From Salinicoccus sediminis (GTDB lineage Bacteria > Bacillota > Bacilli > Staphylococcales > Salinicoccaceae), in assembly GCF_000986795.1 (NCBI RefSeq), contig NZ_LAYZ01000002.1, forward strand, positions 124,001-188,000: DNA of 64,000 nt. The letters are read 5' to 3'. The notes under the pieces were generated by a model. It was not told where the DNA came from and did not search any database. It saw only the letters and a program-made list of their open reading frames with translations. Every line of letters begins with the position of its first letter. The stretch's first letter is position 1. This document shows, one piece after another, positions 61,291 through 64,000 of the stretch. A program made the position numbers and the translations under genes.

Positions 61291-63375
61291 TTAACTTGAT
61301 ATAATATCTACAGTTAATTCATCATAATCAATTTCATAAACATCAAACATCATCTTTAAAAGTCGCATTTTACTGCTGTTGCCATAGTTGATATTCATAT
61401 ATATACCTGGGAGTATTTGTGCTCTTCCTTTACCGGGTTGTTCGTAGAATTGGAGGTCTAAACCTGACTCATTTGCTTTTACAAATTCCAATAGTGGGTT
61501 AACATCTTTTGCAGCTAACATCTTTACTATTTCAATCATGAATGCTCTCCATGTATTTATTGGTACATATCTATCGTCCATGAAGGTATACCCTTTGATT
61601 TTTACATTATTGAAGGTCTGAGTCCCATCGAAAATGACGAGTTCTTGATTGTCGTTAACGGGTTCATAAGTTGTGGCTGGGTAATTCCAAATATCCAGGG
61701 CTCTTTGGATTATTGTGTTTCTTCTTTCCAGGATTTCAGCTTTTCCCCAGTTTTCTTTTTCTGCAGGGAGACGATTCAAAAATGCAAAATGGCTTTCTTT
61801 AAAGCCTTTTGGAATGGACTGTTTCTCTTTGAAAGGCCGATTACTGTACTGTGAGTTATACGCTGTGATGGTCAGGTTACCTATCGAGTTTAGATATGAG
61901 TCATGGACTTCCTGATAGTTTGTACCTAGTTCATTGATCCATTCCTTGTTTAAAGTTTGTGGCATAATATGCTCAATGCTGTAAATCTGTTCCTGTATCC
62001 CATCGTATATGTTTAGATTTTCCATATGGTCATAGTTTTCAAGCCTTTCAAATACATACGTTCTGATTTTGGGGCTGATGTTATACATATTCCTGGATTT
62101 AAGACTTTCTTCAACTTCCTGATTGGACGGAAATCTGCCGGTGCTGGATTTGGACAGCAGGATATACGCTACGATTTCGGATTCGGATACAGTGCCTTCT
62201 GTTTTTGCCATATGTTTTTTCAAATCTTTATACAATGTCGCGAATATTTTGTTCAATGCGTTTGAAGGAATTGCAGTAATCAGGCGTCTGGCTATATAGG
62301 ATTCAATAATATTAAAGATTGCTGTGACCTGTGATGCTTCAATTTTATTATCTGAGTAGTCTTTGAGGATTCCCAGTACAAACGGGAATGCGACTGTGAC
62401 ATTAACGAAATTCAGCCGTTTCAAAAACTCGTTTATGTCTTTGTTGTCAGTGTTGAATTTCAATATATGTTCATAAGCTATCGAATACTCTGCCAGTTCT
62501 TTAAAGAAGTCTTTTTTAATATTTGAGCTTGAGTCGGCTCCAGTTTCGATTTTTGAATAATACTCAACAAAAGCCTCATACACTTTGGCGATAACGGGTG
62601 TACGGCCTTCTTTTAATGTAAGAAAATCCTTGAAGAAATCAGATATTTTCAAATGTGTTCTTTCTTCTATCGGCTGCCAGTAATTAACGAACAATTCATT
62701 CTGAGAATCTTGAGGTTCATTCATAAGAAGATAGTTTCTAATTTTATCTGCATTGGTCAGGTCAACGCCGGTTGAATTCAGACTTTCGAAAATAAGTTGT
62801 GGATCGTCGTTAGGTGAATTTAAGTTCACTACCATCACTTGAAGCTTGTTGATAGATTCAAACAGCTCATCAAGACTGATGTTGATGTTTTCGAGCCTTT
62901 CATAAAAATAATTATAGTTCATAGTGATATTTGAGGCTTGAATGTGCACTCTCGGATCGTCATATAATTTTTTATAGGCTTCAAAATCACGAGGATTTGA
63001 TTTTAGTTTCTGCTTATCAATGTCACTGCTGAAACTATTAATCAGAAAACCATCATTTAGGTTATTTGGGTTTATAATTCTTTGCTCTATTTTGTTGGCT
63101 AACATATAGTTTTTCATCGCCAGAAGCAGCAGGGATATTGTGGTGATGCGTTGCTGACCATCAATGATTATGATGTCTTGAGAGTAGTCGCCTGGTTTTA
63201 CAACAATAGTGCCAAAAAAATGCGTTTGTTTCCCTTCGTTATGTAGGCTGATTAAATCCTCTATAAGTTTTATACAGTTCTCTTTTTGCCAATCATAGTT
63301 TCTTTGGTATACAGGGATAACTAATTTAGTTGCTCCTCGCAAATATTCGCTTATATGTCTGACATTGCCTTCCAT
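61291..63375 (-). CDS. DUF262/DUF1524 protein (GmrSD-like, type IV restriction family)
   Basis: A 694-residue protein. N-terminal DUF262: LVIPVYQRNYDWQKENCIKL at about residues 18-37 and IIIDGQQRITTISLLLLAM near residue 72, a ParB/Srx-like nucleotide-binding core (DGQQR). C-terminal DUF1524 has the His-Me nuclease motif SIEHIMPQTLNKEW near residue 468, then SIGNLTITAYNSQYSN. This is the architecture of GmrSD, which cuts modified DNA, and of related phage-defence proteins such as BrxU. ATG at 63375 follows AAAGGA; a TTG lies one codon upstream. Monocistronic. Confidence 0.87.
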   Translation of the reverse strand: MEGNVRHISEYLRGATKLVIPVYQRNYDWQKENCIKLIEDLISLHNEGKQTHFFGTIVVKPGDYSQDIIIIDGQQRITTISLLLLAMKNYMLANKIEQRIINPNNLNDGFLINSFSSDIDKQKLKSNPRDFEAYKKLYDDPRVHIQASNITMNYNYFYERLENINISLDELFESINKLQVMVVNLNSPNDDPQLIFESLNSTGVDLTNADKIRNYLLMNEPQDSQNELFVNYWQPIEERTHLKISDFFKDFLTLKEGRTPVIAKVYEAFVEYYSKIETGADSSSNIKKDFFKELAEYSIAYEHILKFNTDNKDINEFLKRLNFVNVTVAFPFVLGILKDYSDNKIEASQVTAIFNIIESYIARRLITAIPSNALNKIFATLYKDLKKHMAKTEGTVSESEIVAYILLSKSSTGRFPSNQEVEESLKSRNMYNISPKIRTYVFERLENYDHMENLNIYDGIQEQIYSIEHIMPQTLNKEWINELGTNYQEVHDSYLNSIGNLTITAYNSQYSNRPFKEKQSIPKGFKESHFAFLNRLPAEKENWGKAEILERRNTIIQRALDIWNYPATTYEPVNDNQELVIFDGTQTFNNVKIKGYTFMDDRYVPINTWRAFMIEIVKMLAAKDVNPLLEFVKANESGLDLQFYEQPGKGRAQILPGIYMNINYGNSSKMRLLKMMFDVYEIDYDELTVDIISS

Positions 63376-63537
63376 CAAAACACGTCCTTTAAATGATAAT
63401 CATTACTATTACTGTAACTTAAATAGTTACGTAATGAAAAAATAGGCTATTTAGTAACAAATATATTTTGTTATTTTAAGAGTATTATAATATATGATAA
63501 GCTAGCGTTGAAATATGCAACACAAAGAGGTAATCAG

Positions 63538-64000
63538 ATGAGAAGAAAAGTAATGTTTATCGCTCCATATCAAGGATTGGCTAACATCGTCAATAATATG
63601 GAACTTCCAAATGAATTAGATGTCGAAGTCAAAGTTGGTAATTTGGATGAAGGTGCCAAAATAGCAGCTGAGGCTGAAAAAGGTGGATTTGATTTCATTA
63701 TCAGTCGCGGCGGAACTGCGACTAAAATTGAAAATACGGTATCTATTCCTGTTATTCATATTGATATAACAGGCTATGACATCCTTCGGATATTCACGAT
63801 GATTACCGGTATCGATACAAAGGTTGCGTTAGTCGGTTTCCCCAACATTTCAGAAGGAGCGGCAACAATCTGCAGTATTCTGGAATACGATGTGACTTTG
63901 GTAACTATTGAATCTCAGGAGGAAGTAGAAGAAACATTACATGATTTAAAGACAGAAGGATATTCCATGGTCATTGGTGACGTAGTGACGGTCACTCATG
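63538..64000 (+). CDS. PrpR_N-domain sensory regulator (partial, runs off the right edge)
   Basis: 154 codons are visible. They read MFIAPYQGLANIVNNMELPN, FDFIISRGGTATKIENTVSI and VIHIDITGYDILRIFTMITG, the pattern of the PrpR_N domain, a ligand-binding module of propionate and other metabolite regulators. The output domain is outside the window, so the type of regulator (sigma-54 activator, helix-turn-helix or other) cannot be told. AGAGG precedes the ATG, and a TATAAT lies at 63484. Confidence 0.8.
   Translation, partial: MRRKVMFIAPYQGLANIVNNMELPNELDVEVKVGNLDEGAKIAAEAEKGGFDFIISRGGTATKIENTVSIPVIHIDITGYDILRIFTMITGIDTKVALVGFPNISEGAATICSILEYDVTLVTIESQEEVEETLHDLKTEGYSMVIGDVVTVTH

Overview
The window looks like chromosome from a Gram-positive coccus of the Staphylococcaceae, most likely Salinicoccus or a close relative. 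This is inferred from the fairly high-GC core genes, purine-rich ribosome binding sites, the GAGGCTGGGACA-type intergenic palindrome at 7908-8086, and the repertoire (hexuronate catabolism with SDR-type UxuB, NhaC, CadD, YdhK proteins). I could not test this by a database search. No rRNA, tRNA or CRISPR array was found.

Positions 1-26110 are ordinary chromosome: a VOC-fold protein (partial), EamA and ZIP transporters, an NmrA-like SDR, NhaC, a glxK/SLC13 operon, an orphan RelB-like antitoxin, a thioesterase/SDR pair, a GH3 glycosidase broken by two frameshifts, MFS exporters, and a PcaF-type thiolase beside a dead CoA-transferase subunit. A hexuronate regulon (uxaC, uxuA, ROK repressor, uxuB, kdgK, eda, kdgR) covers 14.6-23.4 kb. 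Its TRAP transporter has been lost by a deletion that joins the start of dctP to the end of dctM. Seven 82-83 bp tandem repeats lie between uxuA and the ROK repressor. A MarR/MFS pair follows.

From 26443 the content is accessory: a type I restriction-modification operon (hsdMSR), a decayed serine recombinase, then about 27 kb of lower-GC metal resistance. The blocks are zinc/cadmium efflux (czrA-czcD), an ACR3/bile-acid-type exporter with a 32-bp duplication, a mercury operon (merR-merT-merA, merT frameshifted), a mercuric-reductase-like flavoprotein, cadmium (cadC-cadA-cadD), and a large copper block (multicopper oxidase, cysteine-rich copper storage protein, two YdhK proteins, an APC permease, a two-component system, a beta-propeller lipoprotein, copB, a CueP-like lipoprotein and a frameshifted ccdA). 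The blocks are separated by transposon-end-like repeats, recombinase-like sites and gene fragments, which suggests stepwise assembly. Past a second recombinase scrap at 61.2 kb lie a DUF262/DUF1524 protein and the start of a PrpR_N-domain regulator.

The metal genes cover sensing (ArsR, MerR and two-component regulators), cytoplasmic export (CzcD, ACR3-like, CadA, CadD, CopB) and surface oxidation or sequestration (multicopper oxidase, CueP-like, YdhK). Several genes differ from an intact form by one or two bases (GH3 twice, merT, ccdA), so sequencing error should be excluded before they are called pseudogenes. The most unusual structures are the higher-order 82-bp array, the matched pair of 26-bp recombinase-like sites 13.8 kb apart, the 151-bp MITE-like element with related solo ends, the czrA gene with an apparent ATA start, and the CTGCA direct repeats shared by two copper-block promoters.
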